Below, in pieces: positions 5,628 through 6,452 of a stretch of 6,452 bases of DNA. The number at the start of each line of letters is the position of its first letter. The stretch's first letter is position 1. The DNA is taken from assembly GCA_030145965.1 (NCBI GenBank), contig JASKZT010000063.1, positions 1-6,452 on the forward strand, written 5' to 3'. The position numbers and the translations under genes were made by a program. The notes below the pieces were generated by a model that worked only from the letters and a program-made list of their open reading frames with translations, was not told the DNA's origin and made no database searches. The stretch is from Ornithinimicrobium sp. (GTDB lineage Bacteria; Actinomycetota; Actinomycetes; Actinomycetales; Dermatophilaceae).

Positions 5628-6431
5628 ATGACGAGCTCTGGGCGTGGCGTGCTGGTGACGGGGGCCTCGCGGGGCGTGGGAGAGGCCGCGGCCCGCGCGT
5701 TCGCGGCCAGGGGTGACCGCGTGGTGGTGCACTACCGGGGCGCCGAGGACCGCGCCCGCCAGGTGCTCGCCTCCCTCCCGGGCCAGGGGCACGCGCTGCT
5801 GCGTGCGGACCTGGCGGACCCCGGGGAGACGCGCGCCCTGGCCGACGCGGCGGTCGAGGCGCTCGGGCGCGTCGACGTCCTCGTCAACAACGCCGCGCTC
5901 TTCCTCGACCCGGTGCCCGACGGCAGCCGGCGAGGGGACCACCGGGTCACCGACACCGACTACGAGGACTGGGTGCGCGCCTGGCAGACGACGCTGGCCA
6001 CCAACCTCGTCGGCCCCGCGAACCTCACCTTCTGCGTCGCCCGGCACATGGTGGAGGTCGCGCCGGCGGACGGGCGCCCCGCCGGCCGGGTGGTCAACGT
6101 CGGCTCCCGCGGGGCCTACCGCGGCGAGCCGGACGTCCCGGCCTACGGGGCCAGCAAGGCGGGGCTGCACGCCTTCGGCCAGTCGATGGCGGTGGCGCTC
6201 GCGCCCCACGGCATCGGCGTCGTCTCGATCGCCCCGGGCTTCATCGCGACGGACATGGCCGCGTCGCTGCTCGACGGACCCGGCGGTGACGCCATCCGCG
6301 GCCAGAGCCCCTTCGGCCGGGTCGCCACGCCGGAGGAGGTCGCCGCCGCGATCGTCACCCTCGCCGAGCCGGGCGCCGAGTGGGCCTCCGGGGCCGTGCT
6401 GGACTTCAACGGCGCCAGCCACCTGCGCTGA
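5628..6431 (+). CDS. SDR-family NAD(P)-dependent oxidoreductase
   Basis: This 267-residue protein is a classical short-chain dehydrogenase/reductase, a soluble Rossmann-fold enzyme that moves hydride between NAD(P)H and a carbonyl/alcohol or pterin-like substrate. Motifs in order are the nucleotide-binding TGASRGVG (11-18), D61 in ADLAD, NNAA (87-90), the structural/catalytic N126 in ATNLVG, S160, and YGASK (173-177) with Y173 and K177. IAPGFIATDM (201-210) follows. The catalytic Asn-Ser-Tyr-Lys set is complete. The segment after beta-strand 2 (VVVHYRG, 32-38) has no acidic NAD-selecting residue and includes R37, which favours NADP(H) by inference. The HYRG and NNAALFLDPVP stretches recall pteridine-reductase-like SDRs as well as FabG-type ketoreductases, so the substrate cannot be assigned. 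It is transcribed divergently from the NYN gene from a predicted leaderless promoter. Length is slightly above the usual 250 because of a loop near residues 94-112. Confidence 0.92.
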   Translation: MTSSGRGVLVTGASRGVGEAAARAFAARGDRVVVHYRGAEDRARQVLASLPGQGHALLRADLADPGETRALADAAVEALGRVDVLVNNAALFLDPVPDGSRRGDHRVTDTDYEDWVRAWQTTLATNLVGPANLTFCVARHMVEVAPADGRPAGRVVNVGSRGAYRGEPDVPAYGASKAGLHAFGQSMAVALAPHGIGVVSIAPGFIATDMAASLLDGPGGDAIRGQSPFGRVATPEEVAAAIVTLAEPGAEWASGAVLDFNGASHLR

Positions 6432-6452
6432 GGTCGCGACGGCTGGGCCCTC

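Noticed and set aside
5526..6422. 298-codon minus-strand frame opposite the SDR gene.
   Set aside because: The plus strand carries a complete SDR with all catalytic motifs, so the opposite frame is a compositional artefact.

Overview
The window is very GC-rich, with strong G/C preference at third codon positions. It carries gene families typical of high-GC Actinobacteria: a large bacterial SNF2 helicase, a DUF222/13E12-type HNH protein, and a NYN-LOTUS protein with a Lys/Ala-rich tail. At least two genes appear to be leaderless. I infer a Micrococcales-like actinobacterium, possibly of the Intrasporangiaceae or Ornithinimicrobiaceae type, but the sequence alone does not fix the genus.

Layout from left to right. 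(1) At 1-1980 (+) lies the C-terminal 659 codons of an SNF2-family DEAQ-box helicase whose start is outside the window. (2) A 98-bp gap holds a small GC hairpin, a possible -10 box and a clear Shine-Dalgarno. It leads into ddaH at 2079-2858 (+), a dimethylargininase with a complete, human-type active site. (3) A 77-bp convergent gap with a GC hairpin separates ddaH from a 479-residue DUF222-HNH endonuclease-like protein at 2936-4375 (-). (4) An 82-bp gap with competing hairpins separates that gene from the gene upstream of it on the minus strand, a 352-residue NYN ribonuclease-like protein at 4458-5516 (-) with a LOTUS/OST-HTH domain and a histone H1-like tail. (5) A 111-bp divergent promoter region leads to a 267-residue short-chain dehydrogenase/reductase at 5628-6431 (+). 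The last 21 bases hold nothing I can identify. No gene-free stretch exceeds 111 bases.

The genes do not form one pathway. They look like separate transcription units: SNF2 and ddaH run forward, HNH and NYN run in reverse, and the SDR runs forward. I see no tRNA, rRNA, CRISPR array, insertion sequence or attachment site.

The most distinctive feature is the NYN/SDR divergent region. Both genes show a TAGNGT -10 box followed by exactly six bases and then the start codon, with no Shine-Dalgarno. Both also have a TGACCCGG element at the -35 position. The pair is therefore nearly mirror-symmetric and both transcripts are predicted to be leaderless. The second point of interest is the domain combination of the NYN protein. 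I found no convincing evidence for a wholly new multi-gene system.
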